Source: a virus | IMG/VR virus record: IMGVR_UViG_3300010885_019590 | Location: 1 to 38,249 of that record | DNA length: 38,249 nt | Reading direction: 5' to 3' (one strand) | Part shown: positions 30,986-38,249 of the stretch, piece after piece | Numbering within the stretch: the first letter of the stretch is position 1 | Layout: each line of letters starts with the position of its first letter | The notes under the pieces: model-generated | What the model saw: the letters and a program-made list of their open reading frames with translations, nothing else | Databases searched by the model: none | What the model was told of the DNA's origin: nothing | Made by a program: the position numbers and the translations under genes

Positions 30986-31250
30986 TAACTTTAGTCAGAA
31001 TGGTAACGCTACTCGCGCGCCGTATACTCGTGCTGTTGCAGTTACGCCTAGTGACACGGTTGATCTTACTGAGGTTTCGCGTGGACTTAATGTTCATAGT
31101 GCGCTTGCTTCTTGTCCAGTAAAAGTTATGATGCAGGGCGATACGGTTGCTGTGATTCTTCAGTTGCAGACCGGGTTTATTTATCCGTTGCGAGTGTCGC
31201 GTGTGTATGCGACTGGTACTACCGCGACGACTGTTGTTGCTCTCTACTAG
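30975..31250 (+). CDS. Small beta-rich virion protein
   Basis: 91 residues from GTG 30975, which has GGGTGG eight bases upstream; GTGs at 30963 and 30966 are also in frame. Strand-rich sequence (VAVTPSDTVDL, KVMMQGDTVAVIL, YPLRVSRVYATG) resembles small decoration or fibre-base proteins common in this genomic position. Overlaps the Met-rich gene by 11 bases. Confidence 0.55.
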   Translation: MPTNNFSQNGNATRAPYTRAVAVTPSDTVDLTEVSRGLNVHSALASCPVKVMMQGDTVAVILQLQTGFIYPLRVSRVYATGTTATTVVALY

Positions 31251-31262
31251 GTGTTGGGGTGG

Positions 31263-31277
31263 TAGACTAATTTCATG
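31263..31277 (+). promoter_or_regulatory. Leaderless extended -10 promoter, TGG-TAGACT-N6-ATG
   Basis: TGG-TAGACT (hexamer 31263-31268), six bases, then the ATG at 31275. Hexamer and TGG are identical to the site before 5700. Confidence 0.65.
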
Positions 31278-31838
31278 ACGTATACGGCTCCTAATACGCA
31301 TATTGCTGGTGAAACGCTTCCGGCTGCGGATTACAACGTGCTCGTCAATGATGTCATCGACCATGAGACACGGATCAACAACCAGCCGCCCCTAGCGTCT
31401 GCTCGCGTCGGATTGACGGCGAACCTTGCCTACACAAGTAATGCGGATATTGTATGGGACTCGTCGGCTGCGGCACAGTCGGGTTATAACGTAGGGTCAA
31501 TGTGGTCTAGTGGAACAAACCCGGCACGACTAACAATCCAGACCGCTGGTATCTATCTTGTAGTTTTCAATTATGCGGCAACGTTTACGGGTACAGCAAC
31601 ACAATATAGCCCGTATATCTACGCCAATGGCAATGCTATTTTGGCAGACAACACGACAACGGTTTCAACATCAAACTTGATTCGTGGATGTGTAACAACA
31701 ATCAAGTCGTTTGCTGCTACCGAATACGTCACAGCGCGAATCTCTTTTACTGGCTCAACGCTTCCAATTATTCAAGCGGCAACGAGCGGAACGCAGCAAT
31801 GCGGATTTTCTATCGCTTGGATCGGACGCACAAGTTAA
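31275..31838 (+). CDS. C1q-like fibre or head-decoration protein
   Basis: 187 residues. The N-terminus (IAGETLPAADYNVLVNDVIDHE) is a common phage attachment motif found before trimeric fibres. Residues about 45-187 read as a C1q/TNF-like jelly roll: ARVGLTAN, TIQTAGIYLVVFNYAA, a YANGN turn, and a final CGFSIAWIGR strand. Such trimers bind receptors or decorate capsids. A paralog-like gene follows directly. Confidence 0.65.
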   Translation: MTYTAPNTHIAGETLPAADYNVLVNDVIDHETRINNQPPLASARVGLTANLAYTSNADIVWDSSAAAQSGYNVGSMWSSGTNPARLTIQTAGIYLVVFNYAATFTGTATQYSPYIYANGNAILADNTTTVSTSNLIRGCVTTIKSFAATEYVTARISFTGSTLPIIQAATSGTQQCGFSIAWIGRTS

Positions 31839-31841
31839 CCT

Positions 31842-32687
31842 ATGCCATACACTCGACCATACGCCGCAGGCTTCGTAGACTTCCCAGCCACCAGCACGCC
31901 CATTAACAGCACCGCGCTAAATACGATGGATGTTGGCATTAAAACTGCGAACGATCAGATTCAATCCCTAACAACAGCGCTGCGTGTCGCGCTCGTTGCA
32001 ACCGTTGGGCAGATGGTTTGGGATTCTAATCTTAACGAGTTTTTTGTTTACTTGAACTCTACCGGCGGCACTGCTTGGCAGGGACTTGGAAATAGCATTA
32101 TTTGCACAAGCACAACTCGTCCTGTTACGCCGTTTGAGGGTCAGGTTATTCGTGAAACGGATACGAATAAAGAGTTGACGTATAGTGGCGCGGCGTGGGT
32201 TGAGACTAATGGGTGGAATACGACAACTGGTGTTACCGGGGTTAATAACAACATTGTTCCACCAGCGTGTCAGGTTCGCCGAACGACCAACCTGACTGGT
32301 TATGCGCTTGGAACGGCAGTTACGTGGAGTTCGGCTGCTTACGATACTAATGGCATGTTTTCGGCTGGCTCGCCAACCATTATTACGATTCAAACAACCG
32401 GACTCTATATGGTGACTTTCAATGGGTTGATGACGGCTACTGCGCCCCTGACGAGAATTGTCGGTGGAATACTAAAAAACGGTGCGGCGGCGGCTTATGA
32501 GGATGCGTTTGGAACAACAGTAGACGGGTATTGGTCTATGTCTACTATTATGAGTCTTGTTGCCACAGATACGCTTGGCGGAGTGGCGACTGCTGCTGGA
32601 GGATCGGCATATGTTATTGGTGGGGCCGCAACGGAAACACAAAACCAGTCGCGTCTTAGTGCCGTTTACCTTGGGCGTGTTTCCTAA
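31842..32687 (+). CDS. Second C1q-like fibre protein
   Basis: 281 residues. The N-terminus has an attachment helix (STALNTMDVGIKTANDQI), followed by a segment with GQMVWDSNLNEFFVYLN and TYSGAAWVE, typical of phage fibre repeats. The C-terminal half parallels the previous protein: TIQTTGLYMVTFNG, LKNG and a closing AVYLGRVS. The two genes probably arose from one another in the C-terminal domain. Host recognition or capsid decoration is likely. Confidence 0.65.
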   Translation: MPYTRPYAAGFVDFPATSTPINSTALNTMDVGIKTANDQIQSLTTALRVALVATVGQMVWDSNLNEFFVYLNSTGGTAWQGLGNSIICTSTTRPVTPFEGQVIRETDTNKELTYSGAAWVETNGWNTTTGVTGVNNNIVPPACQVRRTTNLTGYALGTAVTWSSAAYDTNGMFSAGSPTIITIQTTGLYMVTFNGLMTATAPLTRIVGGILKNGAAAAYEDAFGTTVDGYWSMSTIMSLVATDTLGGVATAAGGSAYVIGGAATETQNQSRLSAVYLGRVS

Positions 32688-32690
32688 ACC

Positions 32691-34409
32691 ATGATTGAAT
32701 CTTCCGACCCGAAGAAACTCCTAGACCGCTTCCAAAAATGCTGGTCTCAGTCCTACTCCAAACACACACAAAACTGCGAGTTCTACAAAAAGTGTGACGA
32801 CGGATATAATGCAGTCATCAAACCATCCAGCAGCGAATGGCAATCTGACTTGCACCCACCGTATGCGCTCCAGATCATTGACATTATCGAATCCAACATT
32901 GTTGACGATGAGCCCGATGTGCGCGTTATTGCGGCCCAGCCCCAGTACGCAGAGGGCGCCGACATGCTTACGCACATCCTTAAACAACAACGCTACAAAG
33001 ATAACTTTGGTGAAAAGTATTCGCTCTTTGTCAAGCAAGCCCTTATTCGTGGCATTAGTGTGGCGAAGATTCCGTGGCTAGAAGAGTGGCGCAAGGTTCC
33101 AACGCCGAATTATAAGCCTGATCCGCTTGGTATGCGGAAGCCGTACGAGACGGTGCCGCATCGTCAACAGCCGGGTTTCGTCAATGTAGACATGAATCAT
33201 TTTTTGTGGGACCCGAACGCCACAAGTATTGATGATGCTGAGTACGTGTTCTTTCGAACGTACGAGTCTAAGCGTAGCCTTGAAGCGTCGGGTGTGTACG
33301 AGAATCTTGACAAGATTGAGGACATGCAAAACATTGTTGCCACTGACGATAAGGAGCGGCGCAATCGTGTAGAAGTTGTTGAGTGGTGGTGGCGTGACGG
33401 TAACATGATGCGCCTTACTGTGCTTGCCAACCGGAACACGATTATTCGTGATTGTGCTAGTCCGTTTTGGCATGGAGAGTTCCCGTTTGTTGTGGCGAAC
33501 ATTATGCCGCAGGCTTTCTCGTTTCGTGGTAAGAGCATGGTTGAAATTATTAGTGATTTGCAGATTGCGTTGTGGGAACTTCAGAATCAGCGCATTGATA
33601 ACTCTAAGTTTATGGCTAATGCTGCGATGTTTGTTGATCCTAATACGGATCAGCAGGACATTCGTTTGTATCCGGGGGCCGTGATTCCGCTTAGGCCGGA
33701 TCAGGTGCAGGCGTGGGTGCCTAACATTAGTATTCTCCAGCCGTCTGTGCAGGCCGAGGAAATGCTTAAGGGTGATTTGCAGAACATTACGGGTGCCGTT
33801 GGTTACTTATCGGGTGCTTCTGGCACGCAGATTGACCAGACAACGGCGACCGGTATTTCGGTCATTAGCAACATGGCTGCTAAGCGCATCATTCGGATGA
33901 AGCAGCAGATTATGTATGCGATGCGCCGCGCCGGGGAACAGCAGATTGCGTTGAATCAGCAGTTACTTCCGGGGCCGGTCGCCGTTCGTATTGATAAAGA
34001 GTCTGAGAATGATTGGCGTATTGTTACGCCGACTGATATTCAGGGACAGTACGATTTTCGAGTTGAGGATGCGAACGAGTCGCTTATGCGGCAGGAGCGT
34101 CGAGCGGAAGCCTTGGCGTTTGCTAACTGGTTTGGGCAGAACTATGCGCTTCTTACTCAGAGTGGGGTTACTCCAAATATGCGTCGAGTTGCAGAAGATG
34201 TGATTCAGGCGTTTGACGAAGATCCGAAAGAATATCTTGGCGAGGCCGGAGCGGACCCAATGCAAGTGCAGAACCCGCCTTTGGTCGGAGGGCCGGGTCA
34301 GTCACAGCCGGGACCGACAACCCCAATGGGTGCCGCGTCTGGGCCCCCCGCGATTCCGCCGGGGATCTTTGCTGCGCTCGGGGCCGGTTCCGGCCTATCT
34401 AAACCTTAA
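32691..34409 (+). CDS. Portal protein
   Basis: 572 residues. The N-terminal half has YALQIIDIIESNIVDDEPDV and the long region to YVFFRTYESK typical of podovirus-type portals that lack a separate head-tail fusion. The middle has RGKSMVEIISDLQIALWELQNQRIDN, the conserved stem and clip region, followed by a Gln-rich crown helix. The last 60 residues are Pro/Gly-rich and disordered. It forms the dodecameric ring for DNA entry and exit. It lies upstream of scaffold and capsid genes, as expected. Confidence 0.85.
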   Translation: MIESSDPKKLLDRFQKCWSQSYSKHTQNCEFYKKCDDGYNAVIKPSSSEWQSDLHPPYALQIIDIIESNIVDDEPDVRVIAAQPQYAEGADMLTHILKQQRYKDNFGEKYSLFVKQALIRGISVAKIPWLEEWRKVPTPNYKPDPLGMRKPYETVPHRQQPGFVNVDMNHFLWDPNATSIDDAEYVFFRTYESKRSLEASGVYENLDKIEDMQNIVATDDKERRNRVEVVEWWWRDGNMMRLTVLANRNTIIRDCASPFWHGEFPFVVANIMPQAFSFRGKSMVEIISDLQIALWELQNQRIDNSKFMANAAMFVDPNTDQQDIRLYPGAVIPLRPDQVQAWVPNISILQPSVQAEEMLKGDLQNITGAVGYLSGASGTQIDQTTATGISVISNMAAKRIIRMKQQIMYAMRRAGEQQIALNQQLLPGPVAVRIDKESENDWRIVTPTDIQGQYDFRVEDANESLMRQERRAEALAFANWFGQNYALLTQSGVTPNMRRVAEDVIQAFDEDPKEYLGEAGADPMQVQNPPLVGGPGQSQPGPTTPMGAASGPPAIPPGIFAALGAGSGLSKP

Positions 34410-34444
34410 TATACGAGTAACCGACCTTCCGACCGGAGGATAAG

Positions 34445-35329
34445 ATGAGCGAGTTTGATGAAGTTGTTGAGAATGATCCGATTGCGGATGCGATCTTTCA
34501 GGGCGGTAATTCTTTTACTGATCCGTCTACGAGTTCTGGTGCAGATGTTGAACCAGAATCCGGTGCGGATGCGGTTGTTGAGGGAGAGTTGCTTCTTGGT
34601 AAGTTTAAGACGCCAGAAGATATGGCTACTGCGTATCAGAATCTTGAGTCCCAGTTTACGCAGGATCGCCAGCGCCTAGCCGACCTTGAAGCCTTGTTTG
34701 AGGGCGAGGATGAGGAAGAGTATGTGCAGCCGTGGGGCCAGTTTAATGGTAATCCTGAGAACGAAGAACAGTTGGTTAGTTGGGCTGAGCAAGATCCGGG
34801 TGCTGCTGCGCAGTGGGCTATTGCTAATACTGGTCGCGTTCCGCAGGAGACAGTTAATGGTTTGTGGGAGCATTGGTTTGAAACTAAGCCTGCTGAGGCT
34901 AATTCGTGGTATGTGAATCAGCAGACGCAGCAGGTGGCTCAGCAGTATCAGGCAGAGTTGGATTCGTTGCGTGAGCAGATTACTCCGTTGCGGGATCAGC
35001 AGACTCAGAGTCTTTTCGAGTCGAGCATTGATTCGCTAGAGGCTCAGATTCCTGATCTTGCTGATTATAGTGAGAAAATCCAAGTATATATTGACTCTAT
35101 CCCTACGGACCAGTTGCATCTTGCGTTCTTTCCGCAGGGCATGGATACGCCTGAGAAGATTCAGACTGGCATTAAGAGTCTATATGCGGTTGTGCGTATG
35201 CAGGAGGCCCCTGCTGTGTTTCAGCAGCAGGCTCAGTCGAATGCGTTTACGCAGTCTCGTCAGGGCGTTATGGATCAGGGTCCGACGGATTACGCTGCTA
35301 AGATCAATGCTGCTATCCTTAATGGGTAG
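34445..35329 (+). CDS. Scaffold protein
   Basis: 294 residues, strongly acidic at the N-terminus, then long Gln-rich helices (VAQQYQAELDSLREQITPLRDQQTQ) and a C-terminal helix. GGAGG precedes the ATG. Composition and position between portal and major capsid protein fit an internal scaffold that directs prohead assembly. The last residues may bind capsid. Confidence 0.75.
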   Translation: MSEFDEVVENDPIADAIFQGGNSFTDPSTSSGADVEPESGADAVVEGELLLGKFKTPEDMATAYQNLESQFTQDRQRLADLEALFEGEDEEEYVQPWGQFNGNPENEEQLVSWAEQDPGAAAQWAIANTGRVPQETVNGLWEHWFETKPAEANSWYVNQQTQQVAQQYQAELDSLREQITPLRDQQTQSLFESSIDSLEAQIPDLADYSEKIQVYIDSIPTDQLHLAFFPQGMDTPEKIQTGIKSLYAVVRMQEAPAVFQQQAQSNAFTQSRQGVMDQGPTDYAAKINAAILNG

Positions 35330-35423
35330 AGAGCCGACCAGTATTATCGTGGCCCAACCCGACCGTTGGACAACCGCAAACCATCATCAATCCATCTAGT
35401 TAGAAAGGTTAGGTTACAATTTA
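35330..35423 (+). other. Leader of the capsid gene
   Basis: A 94-base gap. CCAAC at 35354-35358 and GTTGG at 35365-35369 can form a weak hairpin. GAAAGG at 35403-35408 is 15 bases from the ATG, far for a ribosome binding site. TACAAT at 35415-35420 is only three bases from the ATG and so does not fit the six-base leaderless rule. Confidence 0.35.
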
Positions 35424-36593
35424 ATGCCTACCATCCTTACTGGGGTAGTTGACGACGCGGATATTCTGTCCAATCAGCGTGTCGTTGATATGTCCCCCAC
35501 CATCGCCATGCTTGAGCCTGATGAGGCTCCGCTTACGACGATGCTCCAGAAGACAAGTAAGCGCGCTGCTTACTCGCAGAAGGTCGAATGGTTGTCGGAC
35601 GAACTTGTCCCACGCCTGACGACGCTTGCTGCTTCGGCAACTTCGGCAGCCACTGCTCTATCGGTTGCCACCGGTACTGGTCAGTATTTTCGTCCCGGCG
35701 ATGTTATTCGCATTTCTACCACGGGCGAGAATTGTGCCATCAGTGCCGTAACTGGTGATACGTTGAACCTTGTTAGTCGTACCCTTGGTGGTACGAGTGG
35801 TGTTACGTCTATTTCCGCTGCTAGTGGCGTGGATGTAATCAAGGTCGGTAATGCTGCTGCTGAGGGTGCAACTCTCGGTACGCTCATTCAGACCAAGAAG
35901 GTCGCTAACTTCAACTACGCGCAGATTCAGCGTGACCCGTGGGGCTTTACGAACACGTTGGTTGCGTCGAAGTTGTACGGTGGTCCTGAGCCTGCTAATG
36001 AGGCGAAGAAGAAGTTGATCGAGCATAAGCGTCAGATTGAAAACACTCTATTCTGGGGCACGCGCGATCTGGTTACGACTGGTTCGTCTCCGATTGGTTA
36101 TGTCGGTGGTGTTTATCAGTACGTTACTTCTAACATCACGTCAAGCGTTGGCGCTCTCACAGAGGCAATCTTTGAGACGTTCCTTCGCAAGGCATTCCGT
36201 TACGGTTCGCAGAACAAGGTTATGTTCTGCTCGCCTATCGTCGCTTCGGCACTGTCTAGTTTCCCGCAGGGTAAACTGGCTCCGCCGTCCCCGTCGATTG
36301 ACACGTACGGTGTGTCGCTGAGTAAGTACCAGTCCGCTTCGGGCGCAATGGTTGACATTGCGATCAAGCGTGATTGGTATGACTTCCAGACAACCGGAAA
36401 CCAGTACGGCGGCATTGGTGTCGTTCTCGATATGAGCGACATTACGATGCGTCCGCTGCGAGATACGGTTCTGAAGCCGGATCGTCAGGCGAACGATGAG
36501 GACTCCATTAAGCAGGAGTACCTTACCGAGTGGTCGCTTGAGTTGGGCCTTGAGAAGAAGCACGCTATCATCTCTGGCATCACCGGCTACTAA
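35424..36593 (+). CDS. Major capsid protein (SU10 / DUF5309-like HK97 fold)
   Basis: 389 residues. The N-terminus has SPTIAMLEPDEAPLTTML, then a beta-rich insertion (residues 70-150, Ser/Thr/Gly-rich), then KKLIEHKRQIENTLFWG, the long spine helix, and later FRYGSQNKVMFCSP. This order is that of the SU10-type major capsid proteins often found with podovirus-like portals. High use of common codons and a strong downstream hairpin suggest abundant expression. No delta-domain protease is evident nearby; the separate scaffold gene upstream is consistent. Confidence 0.85.
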   Translation: MPTILTGVVDDADILSNQRVVDMSPTIAMLEPDEAPLTTMLQKTSKRAAYSQKVEWLSDELVPRLTTLAASATSAATALSVATGTGQYFRPGDVIRISTTGENCAISAVTGDTLNLVSRTLGGTSGVTSISAASGVDVIKVGNAAAEGATLGTLIQTKKVANFNYAQIQRDPWGFTNTLVASKLYGGPEPANEAKKKLIEHKRQIENTLFWGTRDLVTTGSSPIGYVGGVYQYVTSNITSSVGALTEAIFETFLRKAFRYGSQNKVMFCSPIVASALSSFPQGKLAPPSPSIDTYGVSLSKYQSASGAMVDIAIKRDWYDFQTTGNQYGGIGVVLDMSDITMRPLRDTVLKPDRQANDEDSIKQEYLTEWSLELGLEKKHAIISGITGY

Positions 36594-36603
36594 GCCAACG
36601 AGT

Positions 36604-36637
36604 CTGGGAGAGTCGCCAATGGTGGCGGCTCTCCCAG
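36604..36637 (+). terminator. Strong hairpin after the capsid gene
   Basis: A 14-bp stem with one T:G wobble, CTGGGAGAGTCGCC and GGCGGCTCTCCCAG, and a six-base loop, 10 bases past the stop. No T-run follows, so it may stabilise the capsid mRNA 3' end or act as a partial terminator. Confidence 0.65.
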
Positions 36638-36668
36638 CGTTACTTTCCTACCGACCGAGGAGAAAGAA

Positions 36669-37313
36669 ATGCGTTTTGTAAGTAAGAGTTCCAATTACAC
36701 GTTTATTGCTCAGCCCGATAAGGTTCAGATGGTGCTTGGACCCGGTGGCGTGATGATTCCGCAAACTGTTCAGCCTGCGATTACGTGTGATTTTGTGCAT
36801 GGCATGTGTCGTCCTGATGAGGCGATGATGGCTGCTGAGCGTTGGCTTGGCATGGGTGCTCATCGTGATGGTACTCCTGTTGCTTTTGGTGCTACGCCAA
36901 TGACGAGTAGTGGTGTTGTTAATGGTGTGGCTCATGATGGTTGGAATCCGATGCTTGTGTTTAGTGTGTTTGATACTGAGAGCATTCCTGATGAGGCTAG
37001 CCGTAAGATTGCCGAAGAGCGCCTTATTTCTGATTCGGCTAACAATAATTATTATATTCTTGTTAGTAATCGTAAACTTACTGCTCCGTGGCCCACGTAC
37101 GAGGACATGAAGGGCGTTAAGGGTTCGCCTGTGTCTAAGCAGGTTACGGACATGATTCGTAACGGTGGCTTTGATCTTGACTACGTGGCTGCGTACGAGG
37201 CTGCTCGTGAGAATCCGCGTCAGGATGTCGTTGACGCTATCGAGGTTCTGCGTGCAGATTTGATTGCTGAGGCGAATGATGATGCGTCGCTTCGTCGTGA
37301 GATTCCAGCCTAG
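36669..37313 (+). CDS. Head-region hypothetical protein, 214 aa
   Basis: GAGGAG lies five bases upstream of the ATG. Beta-rich N-terminal part (SKSSNYTFIAQPDKVQMVLGPG) and helical C-terminal part (DVVDAIEVLRADLIAEAN). The N-terminus resembles small capsid-associated proteins encoded just after the major capsid gene, possibly a capsid decoration or head-completion factor. No firm family. Confidence 0.6.
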   Translation: MRFVSKSSNYTFIAQPDKVQMVLGPGGVMIPQTVQPAITCDFVHGMCRPDEAMMAAERWLGMGAHRDGTPVAFGATPMTSSGVVNGVAHDGWNPMLVFSVFDTESIPDEASRKIAEERLISDSANNNYYILVSNRKLTAPWPTYEDMKGVKGSPVSKQVTDMIRNGGFDLDYVAAYEAARENPRQDVVDAIEVLRADLIAEANDDASLRREIPA

Positions 37314-37315
37314 TA

Positions 37316-38249
37316 GTGCATAACGATATTGCGGCTCATAAGGCGAATGTTCTTCGTCATGTGACTGTTGTGATTCCGTGGGGTGGCGAGAAGGAGCATT
37401 TATTGAAAGATGCTTTGCGCTCGCTGCCCCGTGGCATTCGCGTTGTTATTGCGAAGAATGCCGGTAAGCACGAGATGGCCGAGGCGTTTAATGCGGCCAT
37501 TGAAACTGTACGTACAAAGTACGTCTTTCTTATGGGCGCTGATGACGTGGTTGATTCTAAGACGTTGTGGCGTTTGTGGGAGGCGGGTATTGGTGCGGAT
37601 GGTGCGTATCCGTGGATGCTTGTGTTTGGTGATAAGCGTTATCGTACGAGTGTGGAGGCGTGGTGTCCTCGCCGGTTGCAGGACTCTAATTTGTGTGGTG
37701 TGATGCTTATTAGGACTGATGCTGTTCGTAGTGTTGGCGGGTATCGAAATGTTGTTGTTGAAGATTGGGATATGACGTATCGTTTGGCGCAGGCTGGCTA
37801 TCATTTGAATCCGGCTCCTCTTGCTCGGTATGGGTATCGTCAGCAGAATGATGGGTTGCATAACACAACTATTCGTGAGGCTAATAAACTAGGATTGCAA
37901 TGGGCGGACCTAGCGCCCTATGAGACGCACGTAGAGGTGCCTGCGGTGTTCTACGAGTGGAGTCTCGATGGAACGGGTTACGTGCGAGCAGAACTCGCCT
38001 CACGCACTACAGGCAGCGTTGTGAGGACAAGCCTCGATCAACGCGATGAGCATAAGGCAAAGTCGTGGGTGTTCCAGTATCCAAACTCTGATGCGCAAGA
38101 GTTTTGGGATTTAGCAAAGACGCTAGGTAAGCGCCGCATTGTAGATGTTGACGATAATTATGTGTCGCCAGAGTTGGAAAAAGTTGTGCGCGAGTTCCAC
38201 CCAGAGAATGCGGAGAAGTGGGCTGAGCGTCAAGAGTCGCACAGGCAGA
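37316..38249 (+). CDS. Glycosyltransferase, 5' part (GT2 half of a GT2-GT4 fusion)
   Basis: GTG start three bases after the previous stop; the gene runs off the window end and continues at position 1. Residues 16-215 are a GT-A family 2 domain: TVVIPWGG strand, VVIAKNAG, the metal-binding GADD (D76, D77), GVMLIRTDAV and VEDWDMTYRL with E149-D152 as the catalytic ED region. After residue about 215 the GT4-like domain begins. A single protein with two transferases could add two sugars in turn. Codon style switches near 37880, at the domain boundary, which hints that the halves have different histories. Confidence 0.85.
   Translation, partial: MHNDIAAHKANVLRHVTVVIPWGGEKEHLLKDALRSLPRGIRVVIAKNAGKHEMAEAFNAAIETVRTKYVFLMGADDVVDSKTLWRLWEAGIGADGAYPWMLVFGDKRYRTSVEAWCPRRLQDSNLCGVMLIRTDAVRSVGGYRNVVVEDWDMTYRLAQAGYHLNPAPLARYGYRQQNDGLHNTTIREANKLGLQWADLAPYETHVEVPAVFYEWSLDGTGYVRAELASRTTGSVVRTSLDQRDEHKAKSWVFQYPNSDAQEFWDLAKTLGKRRIVDVDDNYVSPELEKVVREFHPENAEKWAERQESHRQ
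38127..38249. repeat. 123-bp terminal redundancy with 1-123
   Basis: The last 123 bases are identical to the first 123. They lie inside one gene with the frame preserved across the joint, so they mark circular closure of a 38,126 bp unit and not a physical end. Confidence 0.9.

Noticed and set aside
35415-35426. Counting TACAAT before the capsid gene as a ninth leaderless promoter
   Set aside because: Only three bases separate it from the ATG, against six in all the others.
38127-38249. Terminal repeat as a true direct terminal repeat of the virion DNA
   Set aside because: It is short, lies inside a gene with frame kept, and has no packaging features nearby. An assembly overlap of a circular or permuted genome is simpler.
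1-38249. tRNA genes, CRISPR arrays, insertion sequences, integrase and att sites
   Set aside because: I saw no cloverleaf with a convincing T-arm, no spaced direct repeat array, no transposase motif and no integrase. A tRNA scan program would be needed to exclude tRNAs fully.

Overview
The window looks like one complete genome of a tailed double-stranded DNA phage. Its last 123 bases (38127-38249) repeat its first 123 exactly. That repeat lies inside a glycosyltransferase gene which is open in the same frame across the junction, so the unit is most simply a 38,126 bp circular or circularly permuted molecule cut at an arbitrary point. Terminase, portal, scaffold, capsid, adaptor, nozzle and very large internal-virion-type genes are present. 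No tail tube, sheath or tape measure gene is recognisable, so a short-tailed (podovirus-like) particle is likely. I see no integrase, repressor, tRNA gene or CRISPR array. An actinobacterial host is the best guess, because the phage carries an Rpf-like secreted muralytic enzyme and at least eight genes with a leaderless promoter signature (TANNNT, exactly six bases, then ATG). This is inference; no host marker is decisive.

Layout. (1) 26844-38249 and on through 1-13304, plus strand: packaging and virion module. It holds a TerS-like protein, TerL, a Dps-like ferritin, two C1q-like fibre proteins, portal, scaffold, major capsid protein, a GT2-GT4 fusion glycosyltransferase, adaptor, nozzle, collar-domain fibre protein, two Ala-rich virion-type proteins and a 2050-residue presumed ejection protein with a ParB-like domain. 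(2) 13448-16400: lysis module with NlpC/P60 and CHAP hydrolases, two membrane proteins and a metallophosphoesterase. (3) 16432-23488: tightly overlapping recombination operon with a RecT-like annealing protein, Fe-S PD-(D/E)XK nuclease, SSB, RuvC-like resolvase and a second PD-(D/E)XK protein. It is interleaved with an LpxA-like acyltransferase, a Gfo/Idh/MocA oxidoreductase, the Rpf-like enzyme and several small zinc-ribbon proteins. There is no polymerase, helicase or primase. (4) 23553-25566: a run of small unknown genes behind their own -35/-10 promoter. (5) 25686-26238: three small minus-strand genes convergent with block 4, separated from it by back-to-back terminators. (6) 26239-26843: the only long gene-free stretch, a divergent control region.

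Working together: blocks 3 to 5 are probably early functions, with the host supplying replication enzymes and the phage supplying recombination. The virion genes are probably late, many of them with their own leaderless promoter. The same composite element (a TTGATGA/TCATCA hairpin with ATCTTTA inside it, then two runs of 7-8 C about 62 bases after the hairpin start) occurs before the packaging module and before the lysis module. It is the best candidate for an undescribed control element. Other points that stand out are the Dps-like protein among the virion genes, the sugar-modifying enzymes (LpxA-like, Gfo/Idh, GT2-GT4 fusion), diverged DnaJ-type zinc paralogs on opposite strands, and patches of changed codon style that coincide with domain boundaries.
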